From: Maratus speciosus
Taxonomy: Eukaryota; Arthropoda; Arachnida; Araneae; Salticidae
NCBI GenBank assembly: GCA_963932465.1
Contig: OZ010790.1
Location: forward strand, 349,643,087 to 349,707,086
DNA: 64,000 nucleotides
Reading direction: 5' to 3'
Shown here: positions 49,117 through 62,730 of the stretch, piece after piece
Position numbering within the stretch: the stretch's first letter is position 1
How the letters are laid out: each line of letters begins with the position of its first letter
Position numbers and translations under genes: made by a program
Notes under the pieces: model-generated
The model's input: only the letters and a program-made list of their open reading frames with translations
What the model was told of the DNA's origin: nothing
Database searches by the model: none

Positions 49117-51858
49117 CATACTTTATGTTGGACTAAGAGGGGAAGCAAATTGGAATTTAGAACTAGAATTAATACAGAAACATAATTTTTTTTTCATTTT
49201 GATAAGTCATCAAAATTTTAATAAACATTTCATTTAGAATGAATATTTCTCAAATTAATCATTTACAGAGATTGATAAAATAGAATGTGCTATTCCAAAT
49301 TATTTTATTTGTAAAGTATAAAATTTCTTTATAAAAAAAAAATTATGGTATGTAAATCATTTCATGACTTTCAGTTAGAAAACGTGGCTAGGTTTTACAA
49401 TAAATATGTTCACTTTACATTTTGAAACACATTTTCAAACAGTGAAATATATCCACGTAATAAACTTTGACCAAAATACAGTTTACTGAAAGAAATATAA
49501 GTGGAATGATATCTATGTTCACAATGTATGTTGATTTAGTAATACATATGCAGATCAGAGATTCGGTCAACTTTCATTAAACACTAATTTCCACGAAACA
49601 AGATTTCAAACTCTTTTGAAGTATTTATATTAAGGTGGATAAAAAATCTATATATTTCGAAAACAAATACATTTCAGAAATAGAAAGATGCATGATGAGT
49701 ACCTTTGCTACGAAAATATTTAATATATATCAAATGTATAGTAAATGTGCATAAGGACTATGAGTATCTCAATTGGACCATTGAACAGATATTTCTTAAA
49801 TATAAAAAAAAATCATAGTATATAACAAAATTCTTCATTTAAAATAATAAATCTCGCTCGATTAAATTTATATAAATTTATGGTTTATTGTAACAAGAAA
49901 AATCTGTATCTAACCCATTTTAGTGCAAAGCAAATTACTATGTTTAATCTAAGAATACGCTAAAGTATAAAGGTAAAACAAAGCATAAATAAATTAGTTA
50001 ACCGAGCAAATTTCTGAAAGAAAAATAAATACTAATTAAAAAAAAAATCCTTATACTTGTTTAGTTATGTAAAAATAATTTTTTAATTGCCAAACTCGTG
50101 AAGGAAGGAGCATACGTTTTATTTTTTTTTCATTTGTGATTTTTTAAATATTAAAGTACATTATTTTCCACGATGTAAATAAATGGTTGTGTGAACGAAA
50201 ATAGTGCCTATTTTCATTTTAACGTGGTGTCATTTTTTGTATGCGAAAGTTTCTTAATAAAAATACATTCAAGATTACAATACTTTCCTTGCACTATATG
50301 TGTACGGAAAGTAATAACCAATAATAAATTAACCACATTTATAATATTCTAAATAAAACATATTTTCACGTATAAATTGTTGTACGTTATTGCTGAATTT
50401 TTCTAAGTATTTACCTATGAATATATATACGATTGTTTGGATTTTTGTTTTCAAATTTATATTTTAAAACATAAATAAGCTCTATTAAAATTCAAAGAAT
50501 AACTCATGTTTTTGTTTTATTATACATCTTCAAGAATACTAAAGTACAATTAAAAATTTCGTCACTAATTTAGTAATATAATAATATAACTAATGTGACG
50601 TATCCGAATTTCCATTTACTCTCGAATTTCCGTTACGTGAAATCGTAATTAATACGTTTTATGCCATATGAAAATTTTATAAGACATAAAATGTGGAAAT
50701 TACTATTTCACAAAGCTATAATTTTCTTTCTGCTTGAAAGCTGCAAACCACTAACATTTGAAAGTTTATTGGTTAAAGCAGGGGTATTAAAACTTTTAGA
50801 CTGACGAATCTCTAAATTGAAATAGACACCTTTGCCGTACCACCTAGTAACAAAGGTAATCAGTGGTAGCAGATACTTATTTTTAGCACCAAAATTTTGA
50901 AGACCTGTGCTGCTGTCTCCAAAAGGAGACCAAAAACGTAATATAAAGCTAAGTTAAATACGTCATATTTCTGAAACTGTAACACATTCTGATATGGTCA
51001 ACAGGAACGCCTAATTTCAGTATGATGTTTGGATTTTTTGTAAGCTTATTTTGAAGCCGTTCGGCTATATAGTTTAAGGGATATAATCGCTTAAAATTTG
51101 GAACTTCTTGCGTTATATTATTTTCTAATTGCTAATGGTAAATTCATATTTTAATCTTAAATTCATTACTAATCATTTCAAAATGGATTATAATACGGAT
51201 ACTTTTTTAAGACAAACTAAAGAATTACTTGTCACGATGAGATGAAATTTTGAATTTGCATATATTGAGCTTTTAGAAATTGGAAACTGTTTTCTCAAAA
51301 TCTTAGGTTAATGTTCATACTTTTAAAAAGAAATATTTCGAAATACATTTTATTTTTTCAATTTATCTTCCTACCTACCAAAAAAATAATTCTAGCCTGT
51401 AAGTTATTGTACAAAAATCGATTTCCAGGAGCTACAAATATTCTAATCCCAAATTATACCTCGTTTCCCTAGGTAGTGTTTGAGTTACGCATTAAAAGCT
51501 ACCCACGGAGCAGTGAGTTATCTGCACTGCAGTACGCACCCGCAGGGAAAAGTATGCACATGAATTTAATATTAGGAGTTTGAAACTTTAAGCAATCATA
51601 ACTCTTAAAAAAATTAAACAAATAACTCCCTGCTTGGAATCTTAAGGTAAAGTTTACCAAAAAAGCCAAATACGATGTCCAGATTAGGTGTTCGTGTTAA
51701 ACATTTCAGAGTTTTGTGCAATTTTTAAATGTACATTAGAAATTCTTTTACAGCGAAGTACGTGCATTCCGTGATGACTTGTCAACTCTTTCCAACATAG
51801 TTGAAAAGTGTTTATGTTATTCATTTTGTCTGTCTGCCTGCCGTCTGATTGTCCTTTT
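49117..51858. other. AT-rich stretch, nothing recognised
   Basis: About 2.7 kb without a coding signal, TIR pair or RNA gene that I can support. Confidence 0.5.
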
Positions 51859-52077
51859 TCTGTGAAGAAAAAAAATCCTTTAAATACGGAAACTGTACTG
51901 GCAATCGAAACGCCAGTACTAATTCCGTATTTTAATGGAATTTTTTCCCCTAATTTTTGTGAAAAAACGGATTTTTTTCTTGAATCTACGGAAAAAAAAT
52001 TCCGTTAAAATACGAAAATAGTACTGGCGTCTCGATTGCCAGTACAATTTCCGTATTTTAACGAACTTGTTTTACAG
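51859..52077. mobile_element. Double-palindrome MITE
   Basis: Two hairpin-forming blocks (51881-51934 and 52006-52060), each an imperfect palindrome containing TACTGGC...GCCAGTAC and flanked by CCGTATTTTA. The two blocks are also inverted copies of each other. Outer ends CTGTGAAG and CTGTAAAA (inverted) act as short TIRs. Non-coding. Confidence 0.75.
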
Positions 52078-52159
52078 TGTTGCTGTAACTCACTTTAATA
52101 TGATCGGATTGCCATAAAATTGATATGTGTTATTGAGGTTTACTATGGTATGTTGGGTA

Positions 52160-53627
52160 GGGTAATTCCGGGATTTATGCCGCACATTTTTTTGAATTTG
52201 TGTAATAAGTCCCATGATGGACATAAAATAAAAAAAATCATGCTGTGCTATTTAGTGTTAAATATACAACGCGTGTAGTGCGACGAAAAAATTCAAAACA
52301 AATTATAAATTTTTTTAAACATTTTTTTCTAAAACATTACACTGTGGCGCGTCACCCGTACATTCAGGCTGAGACGCCGCATTTGTGCGGTAGCTATGCC
52401 GCGCTTGTAATAAGAACAGAATGAAATTAAAAATAAAAATATAAAAAAAATATTCATATCTGGACTATAATTAACGATGTAATAACAAAATGAAACTAAA
52501 TGAGTACAATGAAACGTATTAGTAGATTCAAATTAATAATTGCTGCCTACTTTCACTATTAAAATTATCGACTTATTTTTTTACATTAAATTTTAATTGT
52601 TATTTCCGCAACAACGTAACATCAATGTATTAGAGAGGGAAAAGAAAAAAATGTAAAATTGTGTGTACATAATTTATTTGTTAACCCTTTCGGGACCGGT
52701 GGCTTTTGCACAAATTTTATTAGGTTCGTACCACTTTTTAAAACGAAGTTAACTTTACTTAAATAATCATGAAAATGCTCTAAATAAACAAAGCACATAT
52801 TACTTTTCTTTTTTACTGGTGCAAGAAACAAATTTTGTAAGCTCTTTATGAAGGTGCTTATATGCACCTATGGTCCCGAATGGGTTGAGAGACCTATTTT
52901 TATTAGTACAATCTACAGAAAAAGTGTCGACAAAGTACAGTCTTTATGTAACGACATTTAAACACATGATGCAACGAAGCCAATTACACTTCCTCTTTTT
53001 TGGAGTAGTTTGCAAAGAACGTCTGCGTTACGTGTAATCCAATTTTTCATTATTATCATCTTGACTTGCATCTTTCTTGCCCTTCTTGCTTTTTATTTTA
53101 CCCTTTTTTTCCTTTGGTTTTAGAAAACTTGATAACATACCTTACATGGTTAGTCTGTGCAAAAAGAAAAGGAAAAGTTAATAATATTTAATCATTCCGT
53201 ACAAAAGAAAGTGCTGCATGTATACCGGAATAGCAGTGCCGTATGTATCCCATTTTGCATGGTGCAGACGTCGACCATCACAGTTACCTGCCATCGCTAA
53301 GGGGAATGGCGTAACCATACGCACAGTACTATACAAACGCTACACTTTGTTTTGACTTCGAAATCATGCATGCATTTGGTAATAAGTGTATGAAAAGTAC
53401 TTAAACATAACGTGTTTAAAAGTTTGAACAGTGAAATCATGCACTTACGTCAAAATAAGGATTGTACTTCTACAAGTAAACATCGAAATGGGATTCACGC
53501 TACACAATGGTTAAAATAATCTCATTGTGCACCTTACTGTGCGTTTGACGACCATCTATCGATAATTACAGGAAATACAGGGGGTGCGGCATCTATCCCG
53601 TATGCGGCGACTCTCCCGGAGTTACCC
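52160..53627. mobile_element. TIR element with GGGTAA-TCCGGGA ends
   Basis: Ends are GGGTAATTCCGGGA and, inverted, GGGTAACTCCGGGA, with TA at both borders. Subterminal GCCGCA(C/T) words recur inside both ends and near 52.37-52.41 kb. 1,468 bp including a nested piggyBac-like MITE. No transposase frame seen. The TA border suggests Tc1/mariner/pogo-type insertion, but TA is palindromic with the ends and is weak evidence. Confidence 0.7.
52685..52884. mobile_element. piggyBac-like MITE nested in a TIR element
   Basis: 200 bp. Ends are CCCTTTCGGGACCGGTGG and, inverted, ACCCATTCGGGACCATAGG. TTAA on the left (52681-52684) and TTGA on the right, the latter probably mutated. Subterminal TGCA-rich words lie at both sides. 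Confidence 0.65.
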
Positions 53628-53629
53628 TA

Positions 53630-54809
53630 CTGAAATTGAAGTTTGTAACGTTTACAGTTCTCTTACATGGACACGCCAAAGAATCCCACAATATTACGAT
53701 CTATGAGGGAAAATCGTTTTCGGTTAATTATAATTATGTGACACAATTTCAAACATATCGAAATTCATCTAAATCACTGAGGTTTACAACAATAGACTTA
53801 ATACAGAATATGGTGAGCATAGCATTTATTTTTCATTTATAGAGACAATAAAAAAAATTCGGTAACTGCACTGTCTATTAAAAATAAATGGTGAAGTGCA
53901 TTTTCAGTTGTGGTAATCTTTTTAAAATTTTACTAAATGTTTGACAGTTAATTGGTTTGCATATATTGTATGACAGATCATATATAGAGCAAATCAAAGT
54001 GTATCGACTACATTTCCCTTTACTGACGGAAATTTCTAAAGGTGAATTTTCAGATGTGCTATTCGTTTCCATACTGCACTAAAAGTTAGCTTACTTCGTA
54101 GTGTTACAAATAAATAGATCATATACATGTTTTTAGAAAAGTTCTAACTATTGATGGAAGTTTCTGAAAGTGTGTTTTCAAATGTTTGCGTTTTCTAAAT
54201 GGTATACTTAGACATAATCTTTCACCTTATTAAAGGATTAAGCTTTGTTAAGGTATTCTATAAATGTTTGAAAGTGTTATATAGTCTACGTTTGATGCAT
54301 AATTTTTGTTCTTTTTTTTTTTTTGATTGGCGTAATGCGCACAATCATACGATTTTATAATTTTAAATTTTCTGTGCGCGATGACCACTTACAAGTGTTT
54401 TATTAACCGCCCCTTTGCTATTATTTGTGGATTTTTGGGATTTTTGTACATGTCATCCGAATATAACCTATTCGTTAGGCCAAAGAATCAATAATGCGTG
54501 TTTTAAAACCGTGGAACATTATGATCCCTATTTTAAAACCCAATTCCTTAGATCTACGTGAATATAAAATGCTATTTTTGATTAGCAATTTTTTTCTAGA
54601 ATTATAGTAATTTTTTGCATGATATGACAATAGAATTATACTTACCTAACACTTCAATAGTCCCATCAGACATCAAAATTTTTTGATAGAAACTGCTAAT
54701 TATTATTAATATTGGAAGTTGATTTTATGCTTCAAAAAAGGTTGAATGAAAGATGAAATTTAATTTGTGCCAAAATATACCAACAAAACTATATCAAATC
54801 CTCTCATCT
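53630..54809. other. AT-rich stretch, nothing recognised
   Basis: Short open frames only, with no conserved pattern. Confidence 0.5.
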
Positions 54810-55430
54810 ATGTAGATCGGGGGCTTCGGTTTGCTTTTTGCTCACTGGCTATCAAAGCCTGAGAGCTAATGTGCCCGCATGTGTTGTATGTACGTACGTA
54901 ACGCGATAACTCTTGATAGAAAAATCCGATTTGCATCTAGGGCATTCTCTTAAGACGTTTCCCTGATTTGTTTTGGGGTTTCACTGGTTAAATAGGAAGG
55001 GGGGTTACAGGTGGTAATCCCCCTTTTGACTTAGACAAATGGGTTTTTCATGCAGAAATGTCAGATTTGCTTCAATTTTGGTATACCAGTTAATTCTGAT
55101 AAGGCGCTTGCCTGATTATATTTGGAGGTGCATTGTTTAAATATAAAGGGTGATCGGGGGGTGTTCATACCCCCTTAATTTAGATAATAAAAGTTTTCTT
55201 ATCAGATTTGCTTCAAATTTGGTATACCGGTTTATTATGATAAGGCGTTTTCTTGATTAGATTTAAAGGTTCATTGGTTAAGTATAAAGGGGGGAACGGG
55301 AGGCTAATACCCCCCTTCATTTAGATAAATGGGTATTTCTATCCAATTTGCTTCAAATTTGGTATACCGGTTTATTCTGATAAGGTGCTTCCCTGAAGAC
55401 ATGTGAAAGCTCATTGGTAAAGTATAAAGA
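54810..55430 (+). repeat. Leader plus array of ~140-bp units
   Basis: A leader with TGTTGTATGTACGTACGTA is followed by units anchored on GATTTGC at about 54928, 55064, 55205 and 55345 (spacing 136, 141, 140). The units share TTCAAATTTGGTATACCGG, CTGATAAGG and runs of G followed by CCCCC. Same architecture as the arrays near 16 and 37 kb, with different sequence. Confidence 0.75.
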
Positions 55431-55570
55431 TGTGAAACAATGAGGGACGCCAATCACCCTTAACTGATTATTCGAAAGGCATTATTCTTTAAAATAAGAG
55501 TATAATATACAATTAGTCTTAATAGACTGTGAGCTCAATGCCATCAGTTTAACTGGGCACTTTTCTGTTA

Positions 55571-55598
55571 TATTTATTTATTTATTTATTTATTTATT
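55571..55598. repeat. (TATT)n microsatellite
   Basis: Seven tetranucleotide units. Confidence 0.95.
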
Positions 55599-56949
55599 GG
55601 TTTATGTACACCAGTCTGATTTTTCTCTGGTGATTCCACTATAAAATAAAGATTTTTTTCCGAAATGTTTCATATTGCCATGGCTATGAAAGATATGGTT
55701 TTGTGATCCCGAAAGCTCTCTTATAATTACACTCTGCTATTTTAGAAGTTTCGCTTACCAGTTCGGGAGCGAATTCGACGATATTTTTTGAAGTGATGGA
55801 CTAAAAGGTATTAAGAACTTCGAAGGACAATGCACAAATAATGGGCTGGCATTAAAGCTACAAACACCAAGTTACAGCATATCCCTTATGAGCCTGAATT
55901 AAGATAACTTGTGAGCTTTAGTCGATAACAGTATGACTTCATTTTTTCCAAGAATTTACTTTTGTTATATGAACATGAAATATCAGAATTATTTATAAGT
56001 GTCGCTTAATGTATTATTTGGATAAATAATAGAATTGTTTACATACAATAAAAATCGTTTTTTTAAATTAATAACAGAAATAACATAAAACTATCATGTT
56101 TTGAAACTGGCATTCCATTTCTTCCACAGTCTACATCTTTCAATTTACAGATATTAATTCAATTTGTGAACAAATGTAAAAAATTGTATCCTTAACGTTT
56201 CTTTTATCTTATAAACATAATAAAAATAATCATCAAATAAAATATTAAACAAATAAAATGCTGTTTACAAAAGAGAAATGATATCAATTTCATTTATCAA
56301 TTTTAAATATATTTATTAAAATTTTTTTAAAAAGATGTATTATTTTAACGAAAATTTATTATCAAATTTCTTATCAGATGTTTGCTCAGCTTTATTTGTA
56401 TTCACTTTAACAAACACTTTTTATATAAAGTAAAAATACTACAATTTTTAGTAAAAATATGTGATCATTGAAAACAATAAACCTTGAAAGCAATTAAAAG
56501 CTTTTCTTTTTTTACCATACACTCATGTAATAAATATGATAAATTCTTTACATATTCTTTACATATACTTCAAACTCTAAAAAAAAAAGAAAAAAAAATT
56601 AAGTCTTCAGTATGAAGTTTGGTGAATCTTGAGACTAGATTATTATAATAAAAATATATAATTCAAAATATTTTGTTCGTAACTGCGAAATAAAATATTT
56701 TTTGCAGAATTATTTTGTTTTATTTTCGTTATTTTCTTATTTTTTCTGCTTGGAATTTGCAAACTTACCACAATGAACTACTAACTTTCTTTAAAAAACT
56801 TTGTCGAACTTGGACTATATTAGTATTTATAATATTTCTTTAGTATAACATTTCTTTGAAATTTTTGCTATAATGTGTATTATGACTTACGACAGGATAA
56901 TAAAGACAGTGTGTGTTCGGATGTATTCAATTTTTTACATGTCACTCAC
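55599..56949. other. AT-rich stretch, nothing recognised
   Basis: No supported features. Confidence 0.5.
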
Positions 56950-57799
56950 AAGGAAGGTCTCCTAACCGGGCATACTCAGAATATTTTCAAAAAAAAAAAA
57001 AATCTAATTAAAATACTTCCTAATATTTGGCGGGAAAAGAGGAAAGCGTCACGCGAATTTGCGAGCGGTACTTTTCCTCGCCAAAGGCAAACGACTTTAA
57101 TGCACCTGAAAATTGCTTGCTAATCGATTTTTAGAATGCATGTAAATAGTATTTAATGAATTTAAACTTAAACAATGAGAGAGTTTAAGAAATAATTTTT
57201 TTATTACATCTTTATGTTGCTTGTTATTTAATTTTATTACTTTAGAAACATTTTCATAAAAAAATATTTCCATATATTTAAGCGTATGCCAAAATAAAGG
57301 CAAGATTCATTTAGCTGTTAATCTTTTCAATATAAAATAAGTCGTTGTTTTCATAGCAGAAAACAAAATGAATCGACACTGCACAATTGGACTTAATTTT
57401 GAGATTGAAATAACTTTAATTAATTTAAACTTTGTTTTAATTCATAAAATTTGATAGTTAGCTTTCATTATAAATAAATATGTATATATGACAAAGCTAT
57501 AGTTAAATAAAATTAAAACTGAGAAAACTAAAGTTATTTGCATTAAATTTATTTAAACAAATTCAATATGAAACATGTTTTTCTTAAAGAATATTTGACA
57601 TAAAAAAGTATTTTTGGAAATTTTATTCCATCGCCAACTGGTGATAAATCGTCAAATATCGAAATATTCATTATTTTTTTAGGGACGCTCTATCGAGTTT
57701 CCTGCGAAATTTTTCTTATAAATATATTTATCGTCAGGAGTAGAACATTCTACATTTTTTTCAGATTTTTCGGAGTATGCCCGGATGGAGACCTTCCTT
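56950..57799. mobile_element. 850-bp TIR element
   Basis: Inverted ends AAGGAAGGTCTCC, then CCGGGCATACTC, then an A-rich tract, about 45 bp each. No clear target duplication was found. The interior is AT-rich, with one short open frame at the left (56875-57123) that crosses the TIR border and is not supported. Superfamily unknown. Confidence 0.65.
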
Positions 57800-58810
57800 T
57801 TCAGTTTAAAAGAGCCGTAATACCTAGTAATGCAAATTTAAAATAGAGAAACATATAAAAGTTAAGTTATCGTATTTTTGAAATTGTATTTTTTTTTATT
57901 GAGAAAATTTTCCTCAGCGGTTTTAATGGTATATAGATCTTACAACAAAATAATAAAATATATTAAAAATATTTCAACATTTTATACCGCGATAAACATT
58001 TTTCAATAATATTAAAAATACGTCAAAACCACATTTTAGTATTGTCCAATGATCAGCACTTAAATTATGTTTGCCATATGTTAATAGCTTGGAAAATAAA
58101 GCTAGCGAAATCATAATTTTCTGAACTTTACGAATAAATCTAAAATAGATTTTTAAGACTATTTAAGTCAATTAAATCGCATGAGTCGATTCACCTTTAT
58201 ACCCTAAATATAATGTTTAATTTAATAAGTAACAAGAAGCCGTAATTATTTTAATTAATCCAGATAGAAAATGCAGAAGGCTCGTTAAACAATGGAGTTA
58301 ATTATCTAATATTCATTCGAATTAGTAAGGCATTAAATTTAAGATGCAGTTAATTAAGTTTCAATTAACATAACCAACACTGCTTAGCAACACGATAAAC
58401 AGACGTTACCTAATATCATGGAAATACAAGAATGCAACATGTTGCTACCCGCATTATTTGTATTTATGTTGAACTACATTCTTTTTAATATTTACTTGGC
58501 TTTCAGAATGATAATTATTGTTTCATATGTCGTTTGATTTCGTTTCTGTGGTTATTTAAATTTGCTTATAATAAATATATAGCATTTATCATGCATACCA
58601 TTTTTATCGTTTGTTTCAATGTAAAAAAGAGAAAATAACTGTTCGAATTTCTTTTGTTAATTACTAAGAGATATAAATATTTTGTGTCTATACATTTTTA
58701 CATATTTTTTTTCTCTCTAAGGAGCGAACTTTATACAAATATTAAATAAAAATTTTATTAATTTCCTTTCATCTGTATGTTTGTAGTTATGTTTTGGATA
58801 AATACCAAGT
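57800..58810. other. AT-rich stretch, nothing recognised
   Basis: No supported features. Confidence 0.5.
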
Positions 58811-59066
58811 TAAGGGGTCTCAAGACTCTTAAAATTTCAAAATTTTCGAAATTTAAATTATTTTATATATTATACTCTTATCTTTACCGAACATTTTGAT
58901 ATAAACGTTTCCTTGAAATTCCCATTAGAACAATTAAATAAGGGGTCTCAAGAGTCTTAAAGCTTCAAAATTTTCGAAATTTAAATTATTTTATACATTA
59001 TACTCCTATCTTTACTGAACATTTTGATATAAATGTTTCCTTTAAATTCCCATTCGAACAAAATAT
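58811..59066. repeat. 128-bp tandem duplication
   Basis: Two adjacent copies starting TAAGGGGTCTCAAGA with only a handful of differences, such as ATATATTA against ATACATTA. Confidence 0.9.
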
Positions 59067-60612
59067 ATGGCTTTTATAATTATACCCGCTCAATTGCTGA
59101 AGCGCAGTTTCCGAAACTTTGAAGCCATTTTTTTTCCAAATGATGTTTTTGGGCATAAAGCGCAGGTTATCTCGTAAAAATCTCAATTTTCATGAAATTT
59201 TGAAAACATAAGTTTCATGTTAATCTGTATAAATGGAATGTAATATTTCATTTTATTTTTCAGCAAATTATTTTTTATGTGATTATACTGTTGAAATTTT
59301 CAAAATTTGTATTAGCTAAATATAACTTTGTATTAAAAATATAAAAATGCTTTAAGTACAAATTTATTTAGGTTCAGGGTAATTATTATAATCTGAAGTA
59401 TAATTAGGCACAAAATAATTCATTCTAGTTGCAAAATTAATTTTGTAACCCTGCGCGTAAGCTGTTATACCAGTTTTCTGCTCGAGAAATATTTGACAGT
59501 TGGGAGCCCCATCTAAATACTAAATCTGCATCTTGGAATTTTTTAAATACACGAAATGAACGATCATACTTTTATCTTTCATCCCAATGAACATTGGGTT
59601 TTTTTAAATCATATATATTTTATCATATTAAATATAGAAAATGGTCTTTTATTTTCTTTTTATCAAATTATAAGATCCCTTAGACCCCTTTAAAAAAATA
59701 GAATTTTTCGCAAATAAATACATATTACAGAAAATATTTCACTCACACTGTATCATTAGATTCAAACTATTTTCTTCTTTTCGCAGATGAATCCGATTTC
59801 TGAAATATTAATCGTCTACAGATTAAAAATTACACTAAAATCTATTTTGAAAGTGGTAAAACCTACTATTGACACTGTATTTAAGTTTCTTTGTATGAAA
59901 TCCAATGGGAAAAGTATCGATTTTATGTATTTTCGTTAATTTGTTATGGGGTTGAAAGAGGTCAAAATTTGAGATGCTAATTCTAAATTTCGAACCAAAC
60001 TTTAATCCTTATAATTTTGAGTATTTTCTTTTTTCGCAAAGATGCAATAAGTGGAATGAAACATATTCTAGGCATTTTTATTAATCAGAAGCATATCTTA
60101 ATTATGAAAGTTATTAATAAACTCATATTAAGAAAAATAAGAACAACGACATACATCAACATTAACGTAAACAGAATGGATATCTTCACAAGCAACGGTG
60201 TGTGATTTGACAGGTTATTCCAATCATTATTTCTGAAGATAATGCGAAATATCTGAGAAAGATCTAAAAAAAAAAAGAAAAGAAAATAGAGATGATAGTT
60301 TATTTTTGTTTATTTTGTTGCATTTATTAATTTTTATTTTTATGATTTTGCAAGTTTTTCCTGTCAGATCTTGATGGATATATATTTTCAGTTTTAGATA
60401 TACTCCTAATACATTTTCTTTAGGATTTTTAACATTATTTAATAAAAGTTACATAAACTATACATTGTTTGGTGCTGCCTTTATCTGAGAAACTCAAGGT
60501 TTGTGTTACCATTCAAAACAACAGTTTCTGGAAATTTTAATAGATTGACCACTCTTATTTCACAAATTGCATTCCTATTCTGTAAGAAGACGCTATTCCA
60601 GGTCTAAAGATG

Positions 60613-60663
<51 letters not shown>

Positions 60664-61076
60664 GTAAACGATACAGACAGATTTGTCTTTATTTATTTTT
60701 TTAACGTTTTCTATTTTTAAAAAACGTAATAGGCAGTCAAATTCCCATCTGAATTTATCGTAATTGGCGTTTACTCACTGTTCTTGCTACCAATTGCCAT
60801 TGCACCAAATCGTGATTAAATGTCTAGTTTGGCGATAAATCAAAATAACCAGATTACGGCAGTTAAAAAAAATCGGTATATATATTTATTTATATTGCCT
60901 TTGCAATGTCATCCACACAGTTCTTTCGTGGTCTTCACCGTTTCCTTTTTTTTTATTTGAAGACGTTAGTTTCAAAACTCGCCTTATCCAGAAAATCAAG
61001 TTTTGGGAAATCGCGAAAAACATCTAATTGCGTTCATTGTTTTCCATTGTAAACCAAGATTTTACAATGTCAGAAA
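59067..61076. other. AT-rich stretch with a 46-base T run
   Basis: The T run spans about 60614-60659. A reverse-oriented retroposon tail is possible but no element body is recognisable. No supported gene. Confidence 0.5.
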
Positions 61077-62160
61077 TCTATATATATAAAAGCCGTTCTC
61101 TGTGTGTATGTACTTTATACAAATCTTCAATTTTAGACCGATTTGTACGAAACGTCATGTACATACATTTTAGAAGGTGGAAAAGATCACTGTCTACCTT
61201 AAACAATCATCAGACCCGTATTTATCCCTTTTTCTACCATCTTCCATTCTTTAATATTATAGAAATATCTTTTTTTAATTTTTCTAATTCAACCGTTTCT
61301 TTCCTGTTGCCACATATCTAAAAAACTGCTCAATAATCTATATATTTAAAAGCCGTTCTCTGTATGTATGTCCTTTATACAAATCTTCAATCTTAGACCG
61401 ATTTGCACAAAACTTCCTGTACATACGTTTTAGAATGTGGAAAAGATCACTGTCTACTTTAAAAAATCATCAGAGGACTATTTACCCCTTTTTTCTACAA
61501 CCTTTCATAATTTAACATTATAGAAATATCTCTTTTAAATTTTCAAATTCAACAGTTTCTTTCCTGTTGCCACACATCTGAAAAACTGCTCAACAATTTA
61601 AAAGAAAATTATAACTCGTGTTCTTTGTTTTTATAAGCTAATAAAAATTCAGACTCAATCGCTATATTTTTTCATTTTCTAAATTGTTGTCATTCTATTC
61701 AGGAAATGCACATTTTTCCAATATAAAATAAAAACCTTAACTAAATGTGTGTTCAAATGACGTAGTATATCTTCATTTGAATGTTTATAAAAATAAAAAA
61801 TCTATTTTAATACAGGCGTTTCAGTATCAAGAAGATAATTTAGGGAAGAGATAATAAGAAAAAAAGTTGTTTGCTAGATATGACGTCAATTTCTCAATAA
61901 CTGACACTGCTTTCTAATGGTGTTTCATTCTGAAGAGATACTCTTGATCTTCTGAAATAATTTCTTATTATTATTCAAATTAACTCAAATTTCTTATTAA
62001 CATTCAAATGATGAATGTTGCCACAACCTAAAAAACGGTACAAATAATTAAAAAAAGGGCAAACACGTGTAGTTTCTTTTCATAAACCTAATCAAATTCA
62101 GTCTCTCTCGATATATTGTTACATTTTTGAAATTGATGTCTCTCTAAGCAGAAAATGCAC
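61077..62160 (+). repeat. Two Helitron-type 5' ends in tandem, plus a 445-bp repeat
   Basis: A|TCTATATATATAAAAGCCGT at 61077 and A|TCTATATATTTAAAAGCCGT at 61337 both continue into a TCTCTGT-TGTATGT leader, ACAAATCTTCAAT and ACCGATTTG. The 260-bp unit is duplicated. From about 61570 a further segment (TTGCCACA, AAAACTGCTCAA, AAAATGCACATTT) recurs near 62010. A TC start after A is the Helitron pattern; no CTAG end is visible downstream. Confidence 0.6.
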
Positions 62161-62660
62161 ATTTCTCATATTTTAAATAAAAACTTCAAAGCTTTGAGAA
62201 AACTTAAAGCCTCCATTTAATATATTTGAAATTAAAATTTCACTAAAATATAGGCTTTTCTATTCCAAGAAAAAGGATCAGAAACACAAATCACTAAGCA
62301 CGGGTCACTTTCAATAAATTATGACGTCAATTTGGATAAACATGGCCTCAAACTGGCTCTAAATTCCTGTTGCTATAATTTATTTCCTATTTCGTTATAA
62401 TGTTGTTTCTTTAATTATACCATTTAGGTAAATGTTTTAATATTTTAAATGCAGTGCTAACATTCTACGATTTAGATCAAATACCATAATGTAAAATCTA
62501 CTTTTATACGATTTATATTAAATTGAAATTAAAACATAACAACTATTTTTTTTTTTTGGAGTTGGCTTTCTCATTTTAAACAAAGCTTCATAGATTGACC
62601 TCATTTTCATGTTAATCGCTGGGGATTTGGATTTTATGATTAATGTGAGTTTCCGTTTAA

Positions 62661-62730
62661 CACTAGAATCGCGGAATTTTCGGTATACCTAGAACCGCGG
62701 AGCGTGTCAGTTTGACCCAAGATAGAACAT
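62661..62730 (+). mobile_element. Solo piggyBac-like left end
   Basis: TTAA followed by CACTAGAATCGCGGAATTTT and, slightly further in, GTTTGACCC. This matches the TTAA-CACTAGAA style of ends I know from insect piggyBac-related MITEs. No matching right end found in the remaining 1.3 kb. Confidence 0.4.

Noticed and set aside
60614..60659. 46-base T run as the tail of a reverse-oriented retroposon
   Set aside because: No SINE, LINE or processed-gene body and no flanking duplication could be seen beside it.
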